In this document: piece after piece, positions 1 through 5,748 of the stretch
How the letters are laid out: each line of letters starts with the position of its first letter
How positions within the stretch are numbered: the stretch's first letter is position 1
Source: JBKJVQ01 sp046717125
GTDB taxonomy: Bacteria; Pseudomonadota; Alphaproteobacteria; Rhizobiales; Methyloligellaceae
NCBI GenBank assembly: GCA_046717125.1
Contig: JBKJVQ010000283.1
Location: forward strand, 1 to 13,606
Reading direction: 5' to 3'
Length of the DNA: 13,606 nt
Notes under the pieces: generated by a model
Database searches by the model: none
The model's input: only the letters and a program-made list of their open reading frames with translations
Told to the model about the DNA's origin: nothing
Translations under genes and position numbers: made by a program

Positions 1-1
1 C

Positions 2-241
2 ACCCGCAAGCCGGCCGAGGCCTATCTGATTTTCCTGATTACCCCGCCGGCGCAGGAGATCATCGCGAGGCACAATTTCCGGCCGAGCGACGAGACCGTC
101 CTGGCGAAGAGCGCCGCCAAGTTTCCCAAGGTCGAGACGTTCGACGTCGAGGCGCTGCTGGGGCCATGGAGCGAGGTGCAGAAGAAGCACTTCGACTCAG
201 GCGGCCTGTTCGACAAGATCATCGCGCAGAAGCGGTCATAG
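2..241 (+). CDS. Sulfate ABC transporter substrate-binding protein, C-terminal part (5' truncated by window edge)
   Basis: The open frame from base 2 to the TAG at 239-241 gives the last 79 residues of a protein whose start lies left of the window. The visible segment has the C-terminal signature of the Sbp/CysP family: a YLIFLITPPAQEIIA helix, then HNFRPSD, a FPKVETFDV strand, a GPW motif, and QKKHFDSGGLFDKI. In this family the protein binds sulfate or thiosulfate in the periplasm and delivers it to the CysT/CysW/CysA importer. The usual downstream permease gene cysT is absent: the next gene, 37 bp away, is convergent ampG. The gene is therefore either the last of its operon or stands alone. 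Family assignment is good; sulfate versus thiosulfate preference cannot be told from this fragment. Confidence 0.88.
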   Translation, partial: TRKPAEAYLIFLITPPAQEIIARHNFRPSDETVLAKSAAKFPKVETFDVEALLGPWSEVQKKHFDSGGLFDKIIAQKRS

Positions 242-278
242 GACTTGCCGGCGGCGTGTCGACGAATTTCGACGACTC

Positions 279-1667
279 TCAGTCTTCGGTCACCAAAGCA
301 TCCTTCTCCGCCACCAGCGCGCGGAATTGACCCCGCCGCTGCAGGACGTACAGAAGCGCGATGCCGGGCAGCGCGGCGAAGCAGGTGATGGCGAAGAAGA
401 TGAGCCACCCGGTCGCCGCGACGACGAACCCGCCCCAGGCGGCGAGCAGCGTGCGGCCGACCGCCGACAGCGCCGTCAGCAGTGCGAACTGCGTCGCCGT
501 ATAGCGCGCGTTGGTGCAGAGCGCCGAGAGGTACGCGACGAAGATCACGGTGCCGACCGCACCGGAGAAATTCTCGACCACGATGGTGGCGGTCAGCGCG
601 CCGACATCTTTGCCCATCCAGGCCTGCCACATGAACATGAGGTTGGACGCCATCTGCGCGAGGGCGGCGATCCAGAGCGCCGTCACCATCGGCAGCGCCC
701 GGGCGATGATGCCGCCGGCCACGCCGCCGGCCAGCGAAGCCGCAAGCCCTACGCCCTTGACGATGGCGGCATAGGTCGTCTTGTCGAAGCCGAGCGCGAG
801 CACGAACGGACCTGTGAGAACGCCCGCGAACGTGTCGCAGAGCTTGAAGGCGACAACGAAGAGGAGGATCAGCACGACGCTGTCCTTGCTCAGAAAGTCG
901 GCGAAGGCGGCGTAAGCGGCGTGATAGAAGCGGCCGAGCGCATTGCCGCCTCGCGCCTTGTCTTCTGCTGCCTCGGCCTTGGCTTCCGCTCGCGCCTCGG
1001 GCTCTTTGGCGAGGAAGGCCGCGATCAGACCGACCACGACGAGACAAGCCATGGCCACATAGCCGTAGAACCAGACGGTGTCTTTCGGAACGCCGATCGA
1101 CTCGAAATAGGCGACGATGAAGATCGTGCCTGCGGTCGAGACGAGCAGCGCGACGCGATAGGCGGCGACGAACCAGGCCATGCCGGCGGCCTGCTTGTCG
1201 GTTTCGAGATATTCGACGCGGAACGCATCGATGACGATGTCCTGCGTGGCGGACGCCGTGGCGACGATCACGGCCGCGAGCGCGACCATCAGCGGCGCCG
1301 AGACCGGATCGAGCGAGCCAAGAAATACGATCGTCGCCATCAGCACGAGTTGTGACAGGACCAGCCAGCCGCGCCTGTGACCGAGCAGGCGGCCAAGTAT
1401 GGGCGCACGAAAGGCATCGACGACCGGCGCCCAGAGGAATTTGATCGTGTACGGAATACCGACCAGGGCATAGAGGCCGATGGCGCGGATATCGACGCCC
1501 GAATCGGCCATCCACAGCGTCAGTGTCGAACCGGACAGCGCCAGCGGCAGGCCAGAGGAGAAGCCGAGCAGGCAGACGATCAGGACGCGCCGGTCCCAGA
1601 ACACGGCGATGCTGCGCGCGATGCGCTGGGCCCATGTGCCGCGTCGTTCGATCGCGTCGGTCGTCAT
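279..1667 (-). CDS. ampG: AmpG-family muropeptide MFS permease
   Basis: This is a 462-residue polytopic inner-membrane protein of the AmpG/SLC33 branch of the major facilitator superfamily. The known role of AmpG is to import anhydro-muropeptides from the periplasm for cell-wall recycling, often feeding AmpR/AmpC beta-lactamase control. Family marks are GFSSGLP in the first membrane segment (residues 35-41), IPYTIKFLWAPVVDA (71-85), a basic loop GHRRGW after TM3, and the strongly conserved ATQDIVIDAFRVEYL (140-154). A charged Ala/Glu/Lys-rich cytoplasmic loop (EPEARAEAKAEAAEDKARG) separates the two six-helix halves. Length is close to that of E. coli AmpG. The start is set by GGAGGG six bases upstream of ATG 1667. 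It is the third minus-strand gene after the DUF4337 and DHFR-like genes, 156 bp downstream of the latter, so it may have its own promoter. Substrate is inferred from family membership. Confidence 0.9.
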   Translation of the reverse strand: MTTDAIERRGTWAQRIARSIAVFWDRRVLIVCLLGFSSGLPLALSGSTLTLWMADSGVDIRAIGLYALVGIPYTIKFLWAPVVDAFRAPILGRLLGHRRGWLVLSQLVLMATIVFLGSLDPVSAPLMVALAAVIVATASATQDIVIDAFRVEYLETDKQAAGMAWFVAAYRVALLVSTAGTIFIVAYFESIGVPKDTVWFYGYVAMACLVVVGLIAAFLAKEPEARAEAKAEAAEDKARGGNALGRFYHAAYAAFADFLSKDSVVLILLFVVAFKLCDTFAGVLTGPFVLALGFDKTTYAAIVKGVGLAASLAGGVAGGIIARALPMVTALWIAALAQMASNLMFMWQAWMGKDVGALTATIVVENFSGAVGTVIFVAYLSALCTNARYTATQFALLTALSAVGRTLLAAWGGFVVAATGWLIFFAITCFAALPGIALLYVLQRRGQFRALVAEKDALVTED

Positions 1668-1787
1668 GGCTTTCCCTCCGCCTGTGCAGAGGTCGCCTGT
1701 TCACGGGGTGAGGTCAAGGCGCAGACGAGGTGTGACAGGCGGTGCCGGCGAGCCAGACCAACGCGCTACAGTGACATCAATTGCTTT

Positions 1788-1809
1788 CCCGCCCGACTCC
1801 GCGGGCGGG
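1788..1809. repeat. Perfect 8-bp GC-rich inverted repeat between the DHFR-like gene and ampG
   Basis: CCCGCCCG (1788-1795) and CGGGCGGG (1802-1809) are exact reverse complements around a 6-base loop. The element lies 14 bp past the stop codon of the DHFR-like gene. In RNA it would form a very stable hairpin. No run of T follows it on either strand, so it does not meet the criteria of an intrinsic terminator. It could still stabilise the upstream mRNA 3' end or separate the two genes' transcripts. Confidence 0.5.
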
Positions 1810-1823
1810 CGAAGAACTACCGA

Positions 1824-2234
1824 TCAAGTCCCCAATCCGCCGGCTACCAGCCAGGCGGGGTCGAACCAGGTGTCAGCCTCGCCGTCATAAGGCAGGCGCG
1901 TCACGTCCCAGTGGCGGACGAAAGGAGCATAGACATCCCAGACGCGCGGGCCGCCGCCGATGAAGACGACACGGTCGCGGTATGGCGCGAGGGCTGCCTC
2001 CGGTGTCTGCGATGAGCGGATGACGACACAGGTGCGCGTGGCTTTCGCAAAATCGGGGACGGACGCGATGGTCTTCGGCCCCGCCATCAGGACGTGGCCG
2101 GCCGTGATCTTGAAGAAGCGGGCGACATCGGCGCGGAACTCGGGCCGCGGATCGCCCTCCCAGGGCAGCCCGCCGTGAAGGCCCATCTGACCCCGTACGC
2201 CGATGGCGCAGATGACGCGGATATCCGGCATCAT
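1824..2234 (-). CDS. Short dihydrofolate-reductase-like protein
   Basis: The 136-residue protein aligns by eye to bacterial DHFR (FolA), which reduces dihydrofolate with NADPH. Visible matches are LPW (23-25), ADVARFFKIT (35-44; D36 falls at the catalytic Asp27 position of E. coli DHFR), HVLMAGPKTIASV (47-59, matching the VIMGRHTWESIG segment), FIGGG (91-95, the nicotinamide loop) and ADTWFD (120-125, matching GDTHFP). Three things are odd. There is an insertion of about six residues after LPW. The NADPH-contacting Arg-His of the MGRHT segment is replaced by Pro-Lys. The chain stops about ten residues after the GDTxFP motif, so the last ~35 residues (terminal beta hairpin) of a normal ~160-residue enzyme are missing. 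The start ATG at 2234 overlaps the stop of the DUF4337 gene (ATGA), suggesting translational coupling; a second ATG follows at 2231. It may be a divergent reductase of another specificity or an inactive paralogue. Fold assignment is good; activity is uncertain. Confidence 0.75.
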   Translation of the reverse strand: MMPDIRVICAIGVRGQMGLHGGLPWEGDPRPEFRADVARFFKITAGHVLMAGPKTIASVPDFAKATRTCVVIRSSQTPEAALAPYRDRVVFIGGGPRVWDVYAPFVRHWDVTRLPYDGEADTWFDPAWLVAGGLGT

Positions 2235-2815
2235 AACGGCAGGAAATTCGGCGCGAACCAGCCAAAGCCGGCAAGCACCGCCGCGACCAGACCGAGCGCG
2301 CCCGCACCCCAGGCCAGCAAGGCAACGCCGAGCACAATCGACGCCGACGCCAGCACGATGGCAAGCTGAAGCGCGGCGGAGGCGAGATCGAAATTGTTGT
2401 CGGCGGCGAGCGCCAGATCGCGCTTGGCCTTGGCGGCCAGCGCACGCTGCATCAGCTCCTTGCGGCCCTCGGCCTTGTTCGGCTCGGACTCGTAGCGCGC
2501 GACAGTCTCGCGCCACTCCCTGATCCGCGCGTCGGCCGAAACCTGCCGATCCGGCGGCAGCAGCGCCCGCTCTTCTTCCAGAATCTCGGCGGCGGTTTTC
2601 AGCGTCGTCTGGCGGATGGTCTTGGCCTGATAGAACGACCAGAGGTTTGAGGCGTCGATATTCGAGCCGAGCGCATCCTGCTCGGCATTGCCGCCCGCCA
2701 TCTCGACCACGGCGAGCAGCGCAGCCAATAACGCAATCAGAAGCGCGAGCCGTTTGGCGCCCACCGCCATGCTCTCGCCGATCGATTCCGAAGCGTCGCG
2801 CGCGTCCATGCCCAT
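2231..2815 (-). CDS. DUF4337 family inner-membrane protein
   Basis: This 194-residue protein has one hydrophobic helix near the N-terminus (about residues 22-41), a long polar, predicted helical middle, and two membrane segments at the C-terminus (about 145-167 and 171-190). The family pattern is clear: an N/A-E-x-DALGSNIDASNLWSFYQAKTIR segment after TM1, a charged heptad-like region with an RIREW motif, and NNFDLASAALQLAIVLASAS entering TM2. DUF4337 proteins have no established function. A strong GGAGGGGG lies 7-8 bases before ATG 2815; a second in-frame ATG at 2809 has poorer spacing. Its stop codon overlaps the start of the DHFR-like gene, and it diverges from ccmC across 131 bp. Confidence 0.85.
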   Translation of the reverse strand: MGMDARDASESIGESMAVGAKRLALLIALLAALLAVVEMAGGNAEQDALGSNIDASNLWSFYQAKTIRQTTLKTAAEILEEERALLPPDRQVSADARIREWRETVARYESEPNKAEGRKELMQRALAAKAKRDLALAADNNFDLASAALQLAIVLASASIVLGVALLAWGAGALGLVAAVLAGFGWFAPNFLPL

Positions 2816-2829
2816 CGCAATCCCCCTCC

Positions 2830-2916
2830 CGCAATTCGTTGGCCGCGCTTCTGCATCGTCGCGGACGATCCTGTCCAGCGGATTCGGCGCGGCTCAAGGC
2901 AATGGCGCGAATTGCG
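2830..2916. repeat. Separated 9-bp inverted repeat in the DUF4337/ccmC divergent promoter region
   Basis: CGCAATTCG (2830-2838) and CGAATTGCG (2908-2916) are exact reverse complements 69 bp apart, one arm close to each divergent gene. The right arm sits inside GCGCGAATTGCGCG and overlaps a candidate ccmC -35 element. The arrangement could be a two-site operator, but a 9-mer pair can also arise by chance and no regulator is known. Confidence 0.3.
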
Positions 2917-2940
2917 CGAAAGAGGCAAACAGACTAGATC
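2912..2940 (+). promoter_or_regulatory. Weak candidate promoter for ccmCDG
   Basis: TTGCGC (2912-2917) and TAGATC (2935-2940) are separated by exactly 17 bases. Each matches the sigma-70-type consensus at only three of six positions. Transcription starting about six bases after the -10 element would begin at or next to the ccmC ATG (2947), giving a leaderless mRNA. This fits the absence of a ribosome binding site. Confidence 0.3.
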
Positions 2941-2946
2941 AACGCC

Positions 2947-3696
2947 ATGCCGAGCGTGACGAGCATCGCCAATCCGACGCGGTTCCTGCGGATCGTGTCT
3001 GTGGTCCTGCCGTGGCTTTGGGCCGCGACCGCGATCATGGCTGCGATCGGCCTCTACCTCGTGTTCTTCGTCGCTCCCCCGGACTATCAGCAGGGCGAGA
3101 CCGTCAAGATCATGTTCATCCACGTGCCCTCGGCTTGGCTGGCGATGATGGGCTATACGCTGATCGCGATCGCCGCATTGGGTACGCTGGTCTGGCGGCA
3201 TCCGCTGGCCGATGTCGCCGCGCGCGCGGCAGCGCCGATCGGCGCGGCGTTTACGCTGCTCGCGCTCGTCACGGGCTCGCTCTGGGGCAAGCCGATGTGG
3301 GGCACTTACTGGGTATGGGATGCGCGGCTGACCTCCGTGCTCGTCCTGTTCCTCCTCTATTTGGGGCTGATCGCGCTCTCCCGCGCCATCGACGATCCGG
3401 TACGCTCGGCGCGCGCGACCGCGATCCTCGCGCTGGTCGGCTTCGTCAACGTGCCGATCATCAAGTTCTCGGTCGACTGGTGGAACACGCTGCATCAGCC
3501 GGCGAGCGTCATGAAGCTGGACGGCCCCGCGATTCACAGCTCGATTCTTACGCCCCTCGTCGTCATGGCGATTGCGTTCACGCTGCTGTTCTTCACGCTG
3601 CATCTCTTGGCGATGCGCGCAGAAATCCTGAAACGCCGCGTCGGATCGCTCGAGGCGCGCGAGGCCGGCCGCGATCCCGCGCTCGCCGCCGCCTGA
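2947..3696 (+). CDS. ccmC: Heme exporter/handling protein CcmC
   Basis: The product is 249 residues with six membrane helices, the normal size of CcmC. In system I cytochrome c maturation CcmC binds heme at the periplasmic face and loads it onto CcmE. The tryptophan-rich heme-handling motif WGTYWVWDARLTS spans residues 118-130. The two conserved axial histidines are visible at H59 (FIHVPSAW) and H183 (WWNTLHQPAS). The N-terminal IANPTRFL matches the family start. An in-frame TAG at 2935 limits the start to ATG 2947 or GTG 2956, and neither has a Shine-Dalgarno sequence. Its stop overlaps ccmD. The gene before it is divergent and not ccmB, unlike the usual ccmABCDG order. Confidence 0.96.
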   Translation: MPSVTSIANPTRFLRIVSVVLPWLWAATAIMAAIGLYLVFFVAPPDYQQGETVKIMFIHVPSAWLAMMGYTLIAIAALGTLVWRHPLADVAARAAAPIGAAFTLLALVTGSLWGKPMWGTYWVWDARLTSVLVLFLLYLGLIALSRAIDDPVRSARATAILALVGFVNVPIIKFSVDWWNTLHQPASVMKLDGPAIHSSILTPLVVMAIAFTLLFFTLHLLAMRAEILKRRVGSLEAREAGRDPALAAA

Positions 3697-3893
3697 TGCC
3701 CGTGCTTCCCGATCTCGGACCCCATGCGGGCTTCATCTGGGCGGCCTATGGCGCAGTGGCGCTCGTGATCGGCGCGCTCATTGTCTGGATCGTGTCGGAC
3801 GACCGGCGGCAGCGCCGCCGCATCGCCGAACTCGAAGCGCGTGGCGTGCGCCGCCGCTCCGCAGGCGCGCGCAACGAGATGCCCGGCGCATGA
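3696..3893 (+). CDS. ccmD: Heme exporter protein CcmD
   Basis: This is a 65-residue small membrane protein: a short periplasmic N-terminus with HAGFIWAAYG, a single hydrophobic helix (about residues 14-34), then an Arg-rich cytoplasmic tail (DDRRQRRRIAELEARG). This layout, with aromatic residues entering the helix and a basic coiled tail, is typical of CcmD. CcmD helps release holo-CcmE from the CcmABC complex. The start ATG shares its A with the ccmC stop (TGATG), and its own stop overlaps the ccmG start (ATGA), so the three genes are almost certainly co-translated. It has no separate ribosome binding site. Confidence 0.9.
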   Translation: MPVLPDLGPHAGFIWAAYGAVALVIGALIVWIVSDDRRQRRRIAELEARGVRRRSAGARNEMPGA

Positions 3894-4504
3894 GCGAGGC
3901 CTCGGTTCGGCAGACACGTGAACCCGCCCCGCGGCGGCCTCGCCGGCTCGCCGTGATCCTCCCGCTCGCTCTGTTCCTCGGCCTTGCCGGACTGTTTCTC
4001 TATGCGCTGTTCGCGGGCGATCCCTCGAAAGTGCCCTCGGCGCTGATCGGACGGCCCGTGCCCCAATTCTCCCTTGAGGCACTCGAAGGGCTGAGCCGCG
4101 ATGGCGCGCCCGTGCCGGGTTTCGGGCAAGCGGACCTCGCGGACGGCCAGCCGACCATCGTCAATGTCTGGGCTTCGTGGTGCGTCCCCTGCCGCGCGGA
4201 GCACCCGCTGCTCGAAGACCTCGCCCGGCGCGAGGGGGTACGGCTCTACGGGATGAATTACAAGGATGCGCCCGACGCGGCGCGGCGCTTTCTCGGCGCG
4301 CTCGGCAATCCATATGAAGCCGTCGGTGTCGACCGGCCGGGACGGGTTGCGATCGATTGGGGCGTCTATGGCGTGCCGGAGACGTTCGTGATCGACGGCG
4401 CGGGCAAGATCCGCTTCAAGCATGTTGGGCCGCTGACGGAAGACTCTATCCGCGACCGGATCATGCCCGCGTTCGAACAGGCCAGATCGTCTCCCTCGCC
4501 TTGA
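3890..4504 (+). CDS. ccmG: Cytochrome c biogenesis thiol:disulfide oxidoreductase CcmG/DsbE
   Basis: This 204-residue membrane-anchored thioredoxin has a basic N-terminus (PRRPRRL), one membrane helix (about 20-42), and a periplasmic thioredoxin domain. The active site WCVPC places the redox cysteines at C98 and C101, preceded by TIVNVWASW. The acidic CcmG fingerprints NYKD and GVYGVPETFVID (with the cis-proline) are present, as is the RFKHVGPL C-terminal strand. CcmG keeps apocytochrome c haem-binding cysteines reduced so that haem can be ligated. It is the last gene of the overlapping ccmCDG block. The next gene, marR, is convergent and ends 27 bp away with no evident terminator between them. 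Confidence 0.95.
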   Translation: MSEASVRQTREPAPRRPRRLAVILPLALFLGLAGLFLYALFAGDPSKVPSALIGRPVPQFSLEALEGLSRDGAPVPGFGQADLADGQPTIVNVWASWCVPCRAEHPLLEDLARREGVRLYGMNYKDAPDAARRFLGALGNPYEAVGVDRPGRVAIDWGVYGVPETFVIDGAGKIRFKHVGPLTEDSIRDRIMPAFEQARSSPSP

Positions 4505-4531
4505 TCGGCAGGAGATGATGTCGCCCGGCGC

Positions 4532-5014
4532 TCAACCCTTGCCGTTGCGCTTTTTCGGCGCGGGCTTTGCGCTCATATGGGCCTTTTCCTCAGCGGCCGA
4601 GATATCCTTCAGCGCCTCCAGGAACGGCTTACGCTGCGCGGGCTTGAGAGCGCCGAGCAGCATCTGGTCGGCGGACTTCGCTGCCGGCTCTGCCTTGGAG
4701 AGCGCACGGGAGCCGAGCGCCGTCAGCTTGACGGCGTAGGCGCGTCCGTCCTCCTTGGAGCGCTTGCGCTGGAGCATGCCCTTGTCGAGCAGCCTCCGGA
4801 CAATGTCGGCCATGGTCGACCGGTCGATCCCTGTCATGTCGACCAGATCGGCCTGTTTCAAGCCCTCGTTGCGCCGTACCTCCGCGAGCACGGCATATTG
4901 ACGCGGCGTGATCTCGCCGCGAGAGAACGAGGTCGCAAACAGATCGCCCGCGCGTTGCACGGCGCGATGCAGAAGATGCGTTGCGGATGCGTCGAGGCTA
5001 CTGCGGTTTGCCAT
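4532..5014 (-). CDS. MarR-family winged-helix transcriptional regulator
   Basis: This 160-residue protein has the MarR layout: an N-terminal dimerisation helix (about 8-30), ITPRQYAVLAEV (35-46), a helix-turn-helix with LKQADLVDMTGIDRSTMADI (52-71) in which the second helix reads DNA, then RRLLDKGMLQRKRS and the wing with the conserved DGR (89-91), and a C-terminal dimer helix. The tail is Lys-rich (PKKRNGKG). Family members are usually ligand-sensing repressors of their own or neighbouring genes. It sits between ccmG (convergent) and yciB (same strand, upstream). An AT-rich segment and two short palindromes lie just upstream, plausible self-regulation sites. Ligand and targets cannot be read from sequence. 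Confidence 0.92.
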   Translation of the reverse strand: MANRSSLDASATHLLHRAVQRAGDLFATSFSRGEITPRQYAVLAEVRRNEGLKQADLVDMTGIDRSTMADIVRRLLDKGMLQRKRSKEDGRAYAVKLTALGSRALSKAEPAAKSADQMLLGALKPAQRKPFLEALKDISAAEEKAHMSAKPAPKKRNGKG

Positions 5015-5040
5015 GTGCTTACTTTTCGAAAGGGTCCACC

Positions 5041-5111
5041 CGAGCGCTCGATTTCACGGCGCGCGTTCAATATATACGAAAAAATCGGCTGTATGCGTCT
5101 ATTCTAAGAAT
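5041..5111 (-). promoter_or_regulatory. Putative promoter/operator region of the MarR-family gene
   Basis: The 89-bp gap between yciB and marR contains an AT-rich island (TATATATT on the minus strand around 5069-5076) that could serve as a -10 element; no convincing -35 is seen. Two palindromes flank it: CGAGCGCTCG (5041-5050, perfect, 10 bp) between the -10 and the start codon, and ATTCTAAGAAT (5101-5111, two 5-bp arms around one base) overlapping the yciB stop codon at the -35 side. Autoregulation is inferred from MarR family habit only. Confidence 0.4.
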
Positions 5112-5748
5112 TCACCCGCTGCTGTGCGCGGGTCTCTTCTTCGTCCTGCCCTGCCGCATGCCGTTCGATCAGCGATGTCTGCAGTATGGCAAACGCAAAG
5201 GTCAACGGCAGCACGCCGAACGTCTTGAACGCAACCCACGTGTCGGTTGTGAACAGACGCCAGACGATTTCGTTCAGCGCCGCCATGGCCAGGAAAAAGC
5301 CGATCCAGCGAAAGGTCAGGAGCCGCCAGCCCTCGCTGTTCAGCTTCAGCATCTGGCCGAGCAGCATGTGCAGAAGCGATCGCTGCGCCACGAGGCCGGC
5401 CGCCAGCACTCCTGCAAAGATCAGGTAGAGTACGGTCGGCTTCACCTTGATGAACGTGTCGTTCTGAAGCCATAACGTCAGTCCGCCGAAAAACAGCACG
5501 AGACCGGCTGTCACGATCGGCAACGCCGACACCGTGCCGTGCAGCGCTTTCTGCAAGGCGAGGGCGGCGAGGATCGCGACCATGAACACGGCGGTCGCGA
5601 CATAGATGCCACCGATGGCGTTGGCGGCAAAGAAGATGAGCAACGGTCCAAGGTCGAGCGCGAGTTTTTGCCAGGGCGCCGGCGCATCCTTTTGCGCTGC
5701 GGCAGGGGCTACGACCGCCATGCTGTTGTCCGGGATTTCGTCGGTCAT
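5104..5748 (-). CDS. yciB: YciB/IspZ (septation protein A) family inner-membrane protein
   Basis: This 214-residue protein has about five to six hydrophobic segments and is slightly longer than the E. coli homologue because of an Ala-rich N-terminus. The family signature is visible throughout: LDLGPLLIFFAANAIGGIY (residues ~31-49), the NDTFIKVKPTVLYLIFAGVL segment, and the C-terminal NEIVWRLFTTDTWVAFKTFGVLPLTFAFA block. YciB proteins are implicated in envelope integrity and septation; the biochemical role is not settled. The start ATG at 5748 overlaps the ftsY stop (ATGA), so it is probably translated by coupling to ftsY. The stop is TAG at 5104-5106. It appears to be the last gene of the dapF-to-yciB operon. 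Confidence 0.92.
   Translation of the reverse strand: MTDEIPDNSMAVVAPAAAQKDAPAPWQKLALDLGPLLIFFAANAIGGIYVATAVFMVAILAALALQKALHGTVSALPIVTAGLVLFFGGLTLWLQNDTFIKVKPTVLYLIFAGVLAAGLVAQRSLLHMLLGQMLKLNSEGWRLLTFRWIGFFLAMAALNEIVWRLFTTDTWVAFKTFGVLPLTFAFAILQTSLIERHAAGQDEEETRAQQRVNS

Noticed and set aside
242..278. Possible bidirectional terminator between the sulfate-binding gene and ampG
   Set aside because: Only short, interrupted complementarity around CGAATTTCG is present and there is no T-tract.
327..1355. 342-codon plus-strand open frame opposite ampG
   Set aside because: Composition is dominated by Arg, Asp, Glu and Gly, as expected for the complement of a membrane-protein gene; no motif is seen.
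22..1704. 560-codon open frame antisense to ampG and reaching past both its ends
   Set aside because: It is Arg/His-rich with no recognisable domain, and overlaps a clear AmpG and a clear sulfate-binding protein; it is a high-GC shadow frame.
1712..1717. TTGACC on the minus strand as a -35 for ampG
   Set aside because: No acceptable -10 lies 16-18 bases downstream, so a promoter cannot be supported.
1824..2897. 357-codon frame ending with the DHFR-like protein, possible DUF4337-DHFR fusion
   Set aside because: The upstream part is in a different frame from the real DUF4337 gene and is Arg/Gly-rich nonsense; the DHFR-like protein starts at the ATGA overlap.
2688..3893. 401-codon frame that ends at the ccmD stop
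   Set aside because: Only its last 65 codons (CcmD) are real; the upstream part is an out-of-frame reading of ccmC.
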